Below are positions 1 to 11,355 of a DNA stretch of 64,000 nt, piece after piece; positions within the stretch are counted from its first letter, which is position 1, and every line of letters begins with the position of its first letter. The DNA comes from Anisodus tanguticus. Lineage: Eukaryota > Streptophyta > Magnoliopsida > Solanales > Solanaceae. Under the pieces are notes generated by a model that saw only the letters and a program-made list of their open reading frames with translations, did not search any database and was not told where the DNA came from. Position numbers and translations under genes: made by a program. Location of the stretch: positions 1,543,001 through 1,607,000 of the forward strand of contig CM067550.1 of NCBI GenBank assembly GCA_034509755.1, written 5' to 3'.

Positions 1-78
1 ATGAGTTGTTACACAAACACTGAGGTCTTTAAAGAACTGAAAGATACACTTACTGAATGACAGTACATATTATTTGCG

Positions 79-716
79 GAAACTTACTTTGGTGTATTCC
101 TTCGGATGCAACATTGTGACGTTCAAGCATAAATGTTTTGGTGCTTTATGCTTAAAGAGCTTAAGAAAAGTACTGCAGATGCCTTCTTGATGGAGACAAA
201 TGGTAGGGAGTTGAGGTTTACCATTAGGGAGTTTGCTATTGTAACTGGGTTGAAGTGTACTGAAAATTTGAGTGATTTCAAAGTTGTACCAAAAAAGAAA
301 ATTAGGCTAATTAAAAGGTATTTTGGGGGGTCGACAAAAATTACCTCAAAAGGTAGCATTGTTTAAATACTTTAAAGACAAGATTGGGGCCAAAATGATG
401 GCGATGTTGTTAAGTAGCAATCCTATATTTCATCCACCAATATATTTTGTCCGATGAGCTGAGCACAATTTGTGTTCTAAGGCTTCATTTTGATTTGGTG
501 GAGACTGAAAGATATAGTGAATACCCATGGGGCATACCCGCATTCCGTGATTTGATGAGAGGTATCTGGCAGAAGATGGATACAGTCAAAAAATATTATA
601 GGCTTCACATAATGCCTCTTGCCATGCAAATATGGTTGTATGAATGTTGTTCATTAGTTGACGACACTATTGCAGTCAGAAGCAATAGTAACCACATTCC
701 TAGAATGCTCAATTGA
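79..716 (+). pseudogene. DUF1985-domain fragment (N-terminal part of transposon-borne Ulp1-like gene)
   Basis: Translation gives LRFTIREFAIVTGLKC at about 205-255. The second block (447-716) contains YPWGIPAFRDLM and PLAMQIWLYECCS. These are the hallmark blocks of DUF1985, a domain found upstream of Ulp1-like proteases in plant transposons. An in-frame TAA near 130 and a frame break between the two blocks (about 360-450) show that it is broken. The start is unknown because homologous coding appears to begin before the first ATG. The function in intact relatives is unknown. Confidence 0.6.
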
Positions 717-3460
717 TAAAAATCGAAAGTCAACCATCAATTAACGATTTGATGGACGACATGTTTAAAGAAGGCGACGATGAGGTGTAATTTTCTTGTA
801 TTCATATTTTTTTATTATATCTATTTTTACTGTATTTGAATACAATTGAATGCAAATACACCTCTCACTTGTATTTAAGTATTGTATACAAGGTCTGACA
901 ATTTTACTTGTTCATTAGGATATGAATATATTCGCTAACATTTTGCCGACATCCAATGAATTTATTGCGCTTTAATTGCCCCCTATTGTCACTCCAGTAG
1001 CACAAAATACAACCACTGATCTGAATCCAAATACCAACACCGCCTGAAAATGTACTACCACCCATGCTCTGAAACCTACTGTCGTTGTTGCCTATGAAAT
1101 TCCAGCTGATGATTTTAGTTCAACCCCACCCTTTATGGCTAAGGATACATGTTAAAAGGGAGTTATTGCTTCAGAATCTCCACCACAAAAAAAACATAAG
1201 CAGTTGTCTATTGGAACTTCATTATCAAAGAAAAAAGATATGCTTCTTGATACAGTTCCAACTTATATGAGTACTCCCCGTGAAAATAATTCAGCTAAGA
1301 TGGCTATTAGAGAAACTAAAGGCCAATAAACAAGTCCAACAAGACCCCTCATCGGTCCCATATGACATCCCGACAATCAGCAAACAGGACGAGGTGTCTC
1401 TTATGAGGCAAGAACTAATGTTTTAAGGATTCTGTAAGTCTCATCTTTATCGCTTTGGTTGATTTTAGATATTGTATTTTGAAATGTTATGGTACTCATA
1501 CTATATTGAAATCTATTTGAATTTTTAAGTGAAGGAATAGTTCAAGAATCTTCGCAAATTGATCAACAACAACTTCACGAAGATTCTTCAGGCAATTAAA
1601 GGTAACAATGATTTTGAAAAGGTAATATAAGTCAATTATCAGTTCCTTAATATTCAAGTTCAATTGTGATATACATAAACATATTCTTGTTGTATATGGT
1701 GTTGATAGCGAAGCTCCACTCCAGTAACATGACAATGAAATTCACCTAGAAGAAAACGTACGCGACAATTCACCAATTCAAACAGATCATGACACAGTTC
1801 ATGTTGAAACAGAGATAATGTCATACATTACCTTAATACATTACATTTAACTGTTGTTGATTCGTATTGTATTCATTTTTCATGTTTTGATTCATTTGAA
1901 TATATGAATACATGTGAATATTACTTTCAGTTGTGGATACATTCACTTTATATTCATAGGGTATTCACTTGTACTAAATCTAATGTATATTGTATTCACT
2001 TGCATATTATTGGTACATTTTGGTGATTGTATTCAATGTTCATGTAAGACTATATCAATTTCTATACTGTATGCATACGATATTTATTTTGCATGGCTTA
2101 CTGTATTCATTTTTTCGTATAGTAAATTGATAAATTCACTCTTAAATGAAAAATGAATACAACCTGCATACATATACAATTATGGCTATGTCAATACAAA
2201 TACTAATGATAATTTTTATCCACATATGCATGATGTATTCATATTTTTTGATGTATTTGATACAGTATATATATATTCATGTTCTTGATGTGATGTTAAA
2301 TGCATGTTTTGATGCATAAAGTATTCATGTTCTGTATTGATAAATGTAATAAACACTATTGCATACATATAAGCAAATTGTATTCATTTTTTATTTTGAT
2401 GATCTCGTTACAACTTTGTAATACTATATTCTCAAATTGTAGTGCATTATGAGTGGTGTTGGAATTAACAAACACTGTTGCATACATATAAGCAAATTGT
2501 ATTCATTTTTTATTTTGATGATCTCATTACAACTTTGTAATACTATATTCTCAAATTGTAGTGCATTATGAGTGATGTTGGAATTAACAAGGAAAACTCT
2601 AATGGTGATACCTTAAAGGCCTTAACTGAAGAGATACAAGAAGGTGGTGACCCTAGGGGAGAACTAATTGAATCAGAGGTATTTAAGTTTATTTAACAAG
2701 TAATCCAACTGTGTATTCAAAGATTAGGGTTACTTTAATATATTTATATACTCTGTTATTATTTAATTAACTTATTTTTATGTTTTTTTAATACTTCTTA
2801 TGTAGTCGTTTGATAATTAATAAGTGTCCATGTATTTCTAGGGTTTTGGTTCTCATATCCAAATCGAGACATTTCAAAATACGTCTCTTGATTCTGATAT
2901 ACTTAGCCATGAAGAAACTCACATGCCGATAGATGAAAATTTTGTCATTGCACCCTCCGATGTTGGTTTATCTTTTGTTGCTGATGTTGGTGCTATCGCG
3001 GTGAGTGATAAAGTTGAACAGTTTGATGTCTTGCAAACATCTTAGGAACTGATTCCGTTATGTCAATTTGAGTTTTCCGATGAATTCCTTCTTTCTCAAG
3101 CACCACCAACAAAAATTTTGATGACATTGCGCAAGTAGAGACGTCCTGGACTGAGCCAGATATTCCCCTACATGACGAAGTTTGACTTGGCATCAAGTTA
3201 ATATTATAAGTTATTACATGCCTCTGATTATTATAATGTACTCATACTTAATGTAAGTTCATTGTATTCATGCAGGTAGCTCAATACAAATTACTGAGAC
3301 ATTTAACAAGAAACATCCATTTGAGAATAGTTGCATCACAGTGAAGCACAATATGACACTTTTCAATAATTTCTCAACATGAATTAGAGAGGGTCTCCTT
3401 TCTAGACACAACGCCAAATAAGTTATTTTATATAAATTATTTCCGATTAGTTATACAGAA
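717..3460 (+). other. Degenerate linker and intron-like region of the Ulp1-like gene
   Basis: AT-rich sequence with short open stretches on the plus strand (for example 2570-2680 and 2840-3180), which look like remains of the acidic, poorly conserved linker between the DUF1985 and protease domains. No recognisable domain is seen. It contains a 119-bp tandem duplication and many GTATTCA words. Confidence 0.3.
2351..2588. repeat. 119-bp tandem duplication (two copies)
   Basis: Copy 1 is 2351-2469 and copy 2 is 2470-2588. They abut and differ at only a few positions (for example CTATT/CTGTT, CTCGTT/CTCATT, GTGGTG/GTGATG). The high identity next to heavily decayed coding sequence suggests the duplication is younger than the decay of the element. 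Confidence 0.9.
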
Positions 3461-3640
3461 GGGGAGCCTTGGAGTAACTGGTAAAGTTGATGTCATGTGA
3501 CCAGGAGGTCATGGGTTCAAGCCGTGAAAACAACCACTTGCAGAAATGTGAGGTAAGGCTGCGTACAATAGATCCTTATGGTCCGACCCTTTTCCGTACC
3601 CCGCGCATAGCGGGAGCTTAGTGCACCGAACTACCCTTTT
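3461..3640 (+). mobile_element. Au-type SINE, near full length
   Basis: It begins GGGGAGCCTTGGAGTAACTG (tRNA-like A box) and has a B box GGTTCAAGCC near 3510. The body includes TAAGGCTGCGTACAATAGA and GGAGCTTAGTGCACCG, and it ends in a short T run. The flanks TAGTTATACAGAA (left, ending 3460) and TAGTTATATATAAA (right, from about 3642) look like a diverged target-site duplication. The sequence matches my memory of the Au SINE family of Solanaceae and grasses. It is transcribed by Pol III in active members and is non-coding. Confidence 0.8.
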
Positions 3641-3699
3641 ATAGTTATATATAAATACAATCATAAACTGATCGATTCTTTTGTATTTACTATATACAA

Positions 3700-4849
3700 A
3701 GCAATACGATGACCATTACAAGAAGGAGAAGGCAGCACTGCCAGTTTCATGGAGTGTGGTATTTAAAAAATCAATGACAAAAATTGATTCTACCTTATGG
3801 CAATGGATGGACTTTTGGCATGTATGAGATTTTCTTTCTTCTATCTATGGTATACTTGTGATTCACTGACAGTCAATTCCAAGTAGATCCACCCTCCCCA
3901 GAGTCGTGAAATAATGAGGTTCGATGTAATATATTATAGTTTATTTTACCATTTTACAGTGTTGTGCGTAAGAATACTAACATGTTTTTCACTTTGTTTT
4001 GCAGCACGTTGATGTCATCTTTTACTACCTTACGAAAGAAAGTCAAGTATGAACCAAATAGCAGATACATGTTTACCACTGTCTACTGCGTTTTCAAAAT
4101 TACGATTGTTGTCATTCATCAATCTTATGTTGACCCTGATTTTGGCACTAGCAGAGCAATACAAAAAAATGTTATGTGTGAATAAGTGAAAGACCATCGT
4201 GTATTTTGCGTTGTCCCATGGCATACAATGAACTATATTTTTATCCCAGTCAACATGAAGGATAAAAATCATTGGGTGTTTGGGGCCTTATCATTCATGA
4301 ACAAATGTATTTATGTATATGACTTGTATCGATCATCAAGACATGTTGCAGCTGTGAATTCTGAAATGGACATGTTGGCCTCACTATTGTTGTTGTCTCT
4401 AGATATGACTGATTTCACTGTGACAAGCAAGGCATTGATTGGATTCATTACCCAACATACAAAGAAAAAGTCATGTCTGATAAATTTGAGGTCAAGTATG
4501 TTGCCAGTTTGCCACAACAAAGACCCGAGAGCATGTAAGTTAGTTTTAGATTCTTCATGTTTACATACGCGCACAACTTTCATTGTTTTTTAAGTATAAT
4601 TATTTTCTTGTATGAATTAATTGTGGGATGTATGTTGCAGCATTTGCTGAGTATTTGAGCTTGGGAGAAAGTATTCTAGATGAATAATTTAATGATGAAT
4701 TACTCCGAATAAGATATGGAGCACTTTTATGGGACTATGCTATGTAAAAGATAGAGTCGGAAGCAGTTATCGATGATGAGGCACCACCAAATCCAGTTAG
4801 ACCAAAGATAGATTTTGATCAAGTTGAAAAAATCATAGTTAATTAGTTA
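3700..4849 (+). pseudogene. Ulp1-like (C48) cysteine protease remnant with visible catalytic triad
   Basis: The part around 4020-4300 contains DHYKKEKAALPVSW-like and YMFTTVYCVF segments, then HWVFGAL (His of the triad, about 4271) and YVYDLYRS (Asp). After an apparent intron starting near 4538 it continues as NCGMYVAAFAEYLSLGE (4619-4687), where Cys (TGT at 4622-4624) is the nucleophile position. A tail RYGALLWDYAM (about 4707-4746) follows. In-frame stops at 4183-4185, 4685-4687 and near 4746, and the missing AG acceptor before the Cys block, show that the gene is dead. Host Ulp1 proteases cleave SUMO; the substrate of the transposon-borne versions is not known. Confidence 0.6.
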
Positions 4850-5664
4850 TTTTGTATGTTAAATTTTAGAACAGATTATTATTGTTTTTGTGTATATTTT
4901 TCATCATATTTTCATGGCTGAAGGACCACTTTTATGTTGAATACCTTTTGCGGTTACTTTCTTATGAATATAATCTATTTTATCCAATGTATTCTAGATT
5001 ATTTTTATGAATACATAAATTTATTTTTCAATTTTATTTATTTTTCTGATGAATTGATGTCTTGTCAATATCTTATGACTATAGTTCATATTGTTTTAAT
5101 GTATTAAGACTGTAATTTTACCGAATACATAAAATATTGAATACCAGACTTTTTTATACATCAATGTATTTAGAATATTGGTATTCATAACCTATATGTA
5201 TTCAGTCTTTAATGTATTCACTTTTTGAAAGCCAAGCTTTATAATCTAATTACATGGTGTTCAGTCAGTTTCTTATCAATATAGTTCATGATTTTCAATA
5301 TATTCAAGTTTTAAATATATATGAATGCATAAAAAATGAATACAGTAATTATAGAATAAATGTATTCAGATAAATGTATTCATTATCAGAATATATTATT
5401 TTTTTATTGTATTCATTGTTTGGATGCTATAGTCGGGATATAACCTCAATACGCATTCAAGTTGTAATGTATTCATTTTTTGAATGCATATGAATACATT
5501 AAAATGGGTACAGTTCATACACTATATTGCAACATAGAATTGATTTACTCAATTTAACAAACTTATATAGAAGAACAAAATCTGAAAGCATTCATGTCAT
5601 TTGATAAGTATCTTGGTCCAATACAAAAATTATTCATCCATTATTAACTACATAAAAACAGAAA
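4850..5664. other. AT-rich spacer between convergent transposon genes
   Basis: No coding sequence is seen. About ten to twelve copies of GTATTCA or TGAATAC occur here, many in the 8-mer form TGTATTCA. It lies between the 3' ends of the protease-like and transposase genes. Confidence 0.5.
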
Positions 5665-7479
5665 CTACTTTCTTCGAGGTTCCTTCATACAAGAACGCAT
5701 ATTGTGCCCAATAAGTCCACATGTACTGCACGAATTTGATCGTTTACCAGGTAGCAATTCAGATAAAGGCTTATCATGCTTCTTCTTAGACCGTACAGGA
5801 GGTCTCTTGTATCTTTATGGCAAAACTTCCTCTTCGGAGATGTGTATAGATATTTTCCATTCACTCGGATCTGGGAGAGGAATAATCGGGACATCATAAG
5901 TCTTCATCACAATTTTCGATTTGTATAAGTATGAGCAGTAGTTGTCGGCTGATAGATTCTTGCTTTTAAGAATTGCCCCAAGTATGTGGGCATGTCATCT
6001 CTTCTATTTGGAACCTTTTATAGCTATAAATTTTATTTTCAATACACACAATGAAACGACATCATTCATCCACTATTGTGTGCAAGTACTTCGTTGCTGG
6101 TATTACCTACTCATGAGCAAACAGATTCTAGCTAATTATTATGTGAATTCATAAGAATTTTTTCAGTAATGTAGGATTGTATTAAAAAATGCAGATATAT
6201 AAGTTTTATACAAACAGATACAACAAGAAAAATAGATTCTACAATGTATTCAAATCAAATAATTACATAAATGGATATTAAAAAAACAAATCATCATGTG
6301 CGTTGACTGATACTCATTGATGGGAGCAACTCTTGAAACTTTTTTCGAAGCGTTGTGAATGTATATGAATCATTCTTTCGGTTGGTGTAATTTCATCTTC
6401 CAACATCATCTTAACTTCTTCAAAAAATCAAAGATAGGCAATTCCCGCGCTAGTAATAGTGCCTTGTTAATTGACTCAGCAATGTTTATGTCATTGTCCT
6501 TCCTCGGTTAACAGTAGCATAAAGCCTAGCCCACTTTTCCCTTCCCGCTAGTTCCAAGTACCTTTTGACACGAATATCTACCTGCTCAACTTTTTCCATT
6601 AGCATATCAAACTCATCCTGTGTGTACACTTTTGCCATTTAATAAAACACCCCACTCAACACATCGTGCTCTTTCTGTATCTTTTGTATACATTTTGTCA
6701 ATGATGTCAAATGCATGCATAATGGGGAACATTAGGATATACTCTAGATACAACCTTGATGATGCTTTCATATCTATCAGATACAACACACACGTTCTCC
6801 CGTTCACCATAAGCTTCGTTGAAACGTTCAAAAAATCATCTACAAGACTTATCATTTTCATAATCAATCACTCCATATGCTAGAGGCTGTATATTCCCTG
6901 CAGAAATAGTTGAATACATGCAAAAATGTATTGACTTTTAATAAACTTTTTGGATATGTATATATGTATACATCAATATATTAAAAAGTATTCAACATAC
7001 CTATACCATTCAACGTGCTGGCAGAAACAAATGTACCATTGAATGTTGTTTTAATGTGGTTGTCGTCTACAACAATGATAGGTCGATAATAGTCAAACCC
7101 TTTGATAAAGGCATACAGTGCTACAAATAGATACAATAACTCATTTTCAGTCGATTTGTGCATTCTTATATGCGAACCTGGATACGATTTATCCAAAATG
7201 TATACATATCTCGGTAATTTTCTGTAAGAACATGATGGATCCCCCCTCAAGTCCATCAGCCTTTTCCTTAGCATGTCAGTCCTTCATGTATGACACTTTC
7301 ACACCAAATTCATTTCTCACATCGCCTACTATATCCGATGGCGTATACTTCCTTTTATAATTTGAAATTATGAGCTTGATAATACCAGCTATAAATTCAC
7401 TACTCGTTTGATGTTGCGAATAGACATTATCCTTCAATGGACATGTATGTTCGTCCACAAACTCCCTGACTTTGAACAT
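5665..7479 (-). pseudogene. MURA-like Mutator transposase, degenerate
   Basis: Read on the minus strand from 7479. The N-terminal part includes YTPSDIVGDVRNEFGVKVSY. Then come KRLMDLRGDPSCSYRKLP and YRPIIVVDDNHIK (7274-6981), where VVD is the first catalytic Asp block of the DDE domain. FVSASTLNGIG follows. Further downstream, AKVYTQDEFDMLMEKV and NIAESINKAL are readable after frame changes (6650-6400). The 3' end encodes SCSTCGLIGHNMRSC at 5689-5730, a complete CCHC zinc knuckle, and stops at 5665. Several frameshifts and stops, and a probable intron near 6900-6980, interrupt it. It would have cut and joined element ends in the nucleus; it is now inactive. Confidence 0.75.
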
Positions 7480-7695
7480 TGATGATCTGTTAATACTCGA
7501 AGCCTTGATTTTTTAGATGTAGACACATGATTTTTGACCCTCCCTTAGATTCCACACGATATTTAACATAGATTTCATTAAGGCTTAATCCGGATGTTTT
7601 GACTTGCATTTGTATTTTTAGAAGATTTTTACTTATAGAAATCAAAAGGACAAAAAATATTTACATATTTTAGTTTCGTATATACTATAAAAGAG

Positions 7696-7833
7696 CCGTG
7701 GAAATAGCCTCTTGCAGAAATGCAAGGTAAGGCTGCGTACAATAGACCCTTGTGGTCCGACCCTTCCCCGGACCCCGCGCATAGCGGAAGCTTAGTGCAC
7801 CGGGCTGCCTTTATTTATTTATTTATTTATATT
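7696..7833 (+). mobile_element. 5'-truncated Au-type SINE with 13-bp target duplication
   Basis: It starts inside the family consensus, just after the B box (CCGTGGAAATAGCC), and runs to GCACCGGGCTGCC followed by a TTTA-rich tail. It is flanked by perfect 13-bp direct repeats TACTATAAAAGAG at 7683-7695 and 7834-7846. The 5' truncation is visible directly. Because it is inserted in the MULE, it is younger than that element. Confidence 0.85.
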
Positions 7834-7846
7834 TACTATAAAAGAG

Positions 7847-8470
7847 AGAAAATTTTCCAAAAAAAGAAAAATAATAAATAAATAAATGATAAGTTTCGTC
7901 TATTGTAGCTTAATTTCTCAATTAAAGTTTTAATAAATAAAGTTTAATACATGATGATTGATGTATTTATGTTCGTAATCCGGTGTTTAATTGATACGAA
8001 AACAATTGAACTATTTCAGTGTATAATTGATACAAAACAGCAACGAACACAAATCGAGAATGAGCTTGAGAAAATCTTAATACAAAAGTTTGTTATAATT
8101 GAATTCAAAATCGGAACGGAAGTGCTCCGTTTTGATGATAATGATGATGGAAATTTGAATTTCAAATTGAACATATGGAAGAGTAAAGAGCGGTGTGAAA
8201 ATATGGAATGAAATTCGTTCAGCGTGATTTGAGGACCGATTTGTTTTATTTTCCATGTTTAACTGATCACAATCCACGATTTTAGCAAAATTTTACTCGT
8301 TGTATTCATGAATACAGCGAGACATATTTATGAATACAACGGAAACACATTCGTTGTATCTACAAAAAAGTAGCTACGCTGTGTAATTACTTAAACTATA
8401 GCTAGACGAAAATTTTAACCCTTAAACTATAGTCATTTGTGAAATTTTCACATAACTATATGACTTTTAT
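7847..8470. other. Presumed right flank of the MULE, no gene
   Basis: AT-rich. An open stretch on the plus strand (7951-8211, 86 codons) and one on the minus strand (8077-8277) show no family resemblance I can name. Three clustered TGAATACA/TGTATTCA words at 8299-8340 suggest the MULE still extends this far. Confidence 0.3.
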
Positions 8471-9712
8471 GAGAGCAGCCCACGGACCATCTAGTACTGG
8501 ATTGGGCTAGCATTTCGAAGGCCCTCAAATGATGGGTTGAGAACTTGGGCCGATAAAATTTACAGCCCACGTAGACTGAGATCTCTTGATATGGACCAAC
8601 CACATTGACGGCTCTAGACTATGGCATGATCATTCTTCGCTTAGTTCGAAAATTAACTACACATGAATATGCTCTTCCTTACGCCTTCAAGAAGGAAGCT
8701 GTTTTCCCCAAAATTTCCGAGAAAATGAAATGAAATATTTATGCAAAAATCCTGTAAAATACATCATTCACCTCATAGTTTGAGAGGTGAGGATCAACAA
8801 CTATGATAAGTTACTAATTACTTCCATGCAAAATTTCAAATGAGCCCATAAGTATAGGCGATGGCTGAAAATATAAGAAAAGATAAGACCAAGAAGTAAC
8901 AAGTTTCTTCCAACGTAACAAGTGTATAAAAAGATTGAAGATGATCCGAGTACCCAAGCATATTGAATTGACGAACACAGGATTTTGCACAAGTGGTATG
9001 AATTTATCATTATAATTTAGCTTGTACACGAATATGATCTAGGGGAGTTTAAGGTTTTACTTCCTATGCGAAATTAACTTGCATAAATTTTAAACGGTAT
9101 TGGCTTATTGTATATTATTATCCACATTGTCTTGAAATGAGACCCAAATTCTCCTTACACAATTAAATGAAAGAAGCTTCAAAATGATGGTGAAAATGAC
9201 ATAGAATTGAGTACTTATGATATTATCCTATTTAATTAACACTTCCACAATACATTTATCTCCAAGAGAAATATACCTATCAAAGTGAATGGTAACAAGA
9301 ATATAAATGGCGCTTCCAATAATTGATCAAGAAAGCGACACAACACAATAACATTAGCAATTACTTCTCAATCCCAAACTCAATTGAGATCGACTATACG
9401 AATCCTCAATGACTATGTTGCTCCATTTAGGCCAATTCCAGGTCAATATTATACAATCACGACAGGAAAAAGAAATTTTCAGGAAGGCAAATTAACAGCC
9501 AAACTGATACAATCATAGAAACATGATGGCAAAATTGGAGCAGCAACAAATGCCTACTTCATCAGGTGGTGTATATTCATCTCAAATGTCTCTCTCGCTG
9601 TTTCTGTGAGCAGTTGAAAATTCTCTCTTTTTGCATCAACCATCTCCAAAACAAAGAAGGCAATTGATACTAATTCAACTTACATACATAGCAGAAAGCA
9701 AGTGAATTGCTC
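8471..9712. repeat. Segmental duplication, copy A
   Basis: It begins GCAGCCCACGGACC and ends near GCAAGTGAATTGCTC. The same order of sequence recurs at 14836-16541 in the same orientation, with clear but diverged identity (for example the block around 8745-8800 matches that around 15115-15170). No coding capacity is convincing. It contains, at about 9330-9460 on the minus strand, a dispersed retroposon tail (the strand shown reads TCTCAATCCCAAACTC). Confidence 0.85.
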
Positions 9713-9821
9713 TATAATCTTCTACTTTAAGGCATAGTTAACCAAGACAAAACTGAGGAACTATATTATGCACGAGAAAATAATCTTGCAGAATAATGGA
9801 TAGTATTTGATCCATATAAAT

Positions 9822-10549
9822 CAATGTTTTCAAAGGCATTTTGGGGCGTATCAAAAACGTTCCGCGGCACAAATGGAAGCCGTAGATTCATAGGGCGTAT
9901 GCCCTAGAAATTGTGGCATAAGTCCCGGGTACAAAAGCATAAGCCCCTGGCATAAACTTGTACGCCACAGGCGTTAAATTTGATTTTTATTATTTTAAAA
10001 ATAATTTTGCTATAGATTATGATTTTTTTATTGGTGTAATGATATTTATACTTTATGTTATCATATTTTCATGTTGTAATGACTTTTTCTAAAATATAAA
10101 AATAAAGAAAGCAACTCTCATAGAAAATAACATTGCCATAAATAAAAAATTTAGATGATTATGTCTGAAATGATAGGATAGAGATTTCATAGCGCTATGA
10201 TCCTGAATCAATTTTATCCATTTTTTGTCATTGCACTTACACTTTTTAGTGGAGGGTGGGAAGGACTAATAGATGTGGAGATCGGTGATGAAGTGGATGA
10301 TAATTTCATTTTAAATATTATCTAGGCTATTATCTTTTTTTGTGTTGTTACCTTGTTCAAATAATAATTATAATGATTTTTTCAATATTATTGAAAATTT
10401 ATTTGCAAAATTTTAATGAAAATTTTACTTTTGCTTATTTTTTAGTAATATCATAAAGTTGAAGATATATGAGACACACGTCCCGTAGATTCACGTCCTG
10501 TGTCTCGGGGCTTACGCTTCGCCTCACGACCCCGCCTCTTAAAACACTG
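9822..10549. mobile_element. Candidate non-autonomous hAT element
   Basis: The ends read CAATGTTTTCAAAGGC and, inverted, CAGTGTTTTAAGAGGC, so short imperfect terminal inverted repeats are visible. The flanks ATATAAAT (9814-9821) and GTATAAAT (10550-10557) match at 7 of 8 positions, fitting the 8-bp target duplication of hAT elements. The interior is AT-rich with GC-rich subterminal parts (GGGGCTTACGCTTCGCC) and encodes nothing recognisable. The superfamily is inferred from TIR and TSD only. Confidence 0.6.
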
Positions 10550-10557
10550 GTATAAAT

Positions 10558-11350
10558 AGTTCGGACTACCCATTTCCTTATTTTGGCAAGTATTGACTTG
10601 TTTTGGTCACAAATGGATAGTAAGTTGTTGCATCATGAAAGAAGTAATGTATAAATGTTCAACTTCAAATAGACAAAATATATGTAAGACAAATGTAATC
10701 TAGATATATGAATTTAATGTATATATCGATAAATGAAACTGAATTTTATTAATGATACTCAAGTTCTTTTATTTTAGTGATACACATCAACATAACTAGC
10801 AACGTGAAACTCACAAGCACTAATTGAGAAAAATGATAATGCCTTCTCAAAGTAATTCTCATTATTGTGTTCTTGAAAATTATTATTGGTGACAACTACC
10901 ACGACATGCTTCTATAGAAACATAGCCGCATGTGGCTGGTTTATCTACAGTGCAACACCAATTGGGTGGTTCGCCATGACTTAAAAGTGGGATGCATATA
11001 TATATATATTACCTCAACTTAAAGATTGTTTACTCAGATATTTCTTATCAAAGCGAGGGATTCGTTTCAAGCGAAATCAAATCAGAAGCTATTTCCGCTC
11101 TACCATTAATTATTGCTATTTTTGCACCCGGTTTCACAAAGAAAGTCGAGACATTCAGAAAGAGAGTTATGACATTTCTAGCATTTCAAATACCTATTTT
11201 TATTGAATAGTTCAAATAATTAATTGAACATATCTATTCTTTCCTTTCATCACCTGTATTTCATGAAATACGAAAATATATAAATTAGTTAATTAACTTC
11301 TATACACTGACATTGCGTAAAAAAACTTCTATAACCATTCATAACATGAA
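10558..11350. other. Intergenic, no gene recognised
   Basis: AT-rich. A 72-codon open stretch at 10992-11210 (plus) has a hydrophobic patch (ISALPLIIAIFAPGF) but no recognisable family, no splice context and no promoter signal; I do not call it a gene. Confidence 0.4.
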
Positions 11351-11355
11351 ATTAA

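Larger units (their letters stand above)
1..8450. mobile_element. Decayed Mutator-like element (KAONASHI-type) carrying a Ulp1-like protease gene
   Basis: Two degenerate genes face each other: a DUF1985 plus C48 (Ulp1-like) protease gene on the plus strand (about 79-4849) and a MURA-like transposase with a CCHC zinc knuckle on the minus strand (5665-7479). Known KAONASHI MULEs in plants carry exactly this pairing. The left end lies outside the window. The right end is not resolved; I place it near 8450 because a separate duplicated segment begins at about 8471. Both genes carry several stops and frameshifts, so the element is not autonomous. The non-coding parts are AT-rich and dense in the heptamer GTATTCA or its complement. 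Element identity is inferred from gene content; I found no terminal inverted repeats. Confidence 0.55.

Noticed and set aside
3461..3540. tRNA gene suggested by A and B boxes
   Set aside because: The boxes belong to a tRNA-derived SINE; no cloverleaf with anticodon arm can be formed convincingly. The same applies to the B box at about 47020.
10992..11210. 72-codon open frame with a hydrophobic segment
   Set aside because: Starts in an AT dinucleotide run and matches no family I know; no supporting signals.
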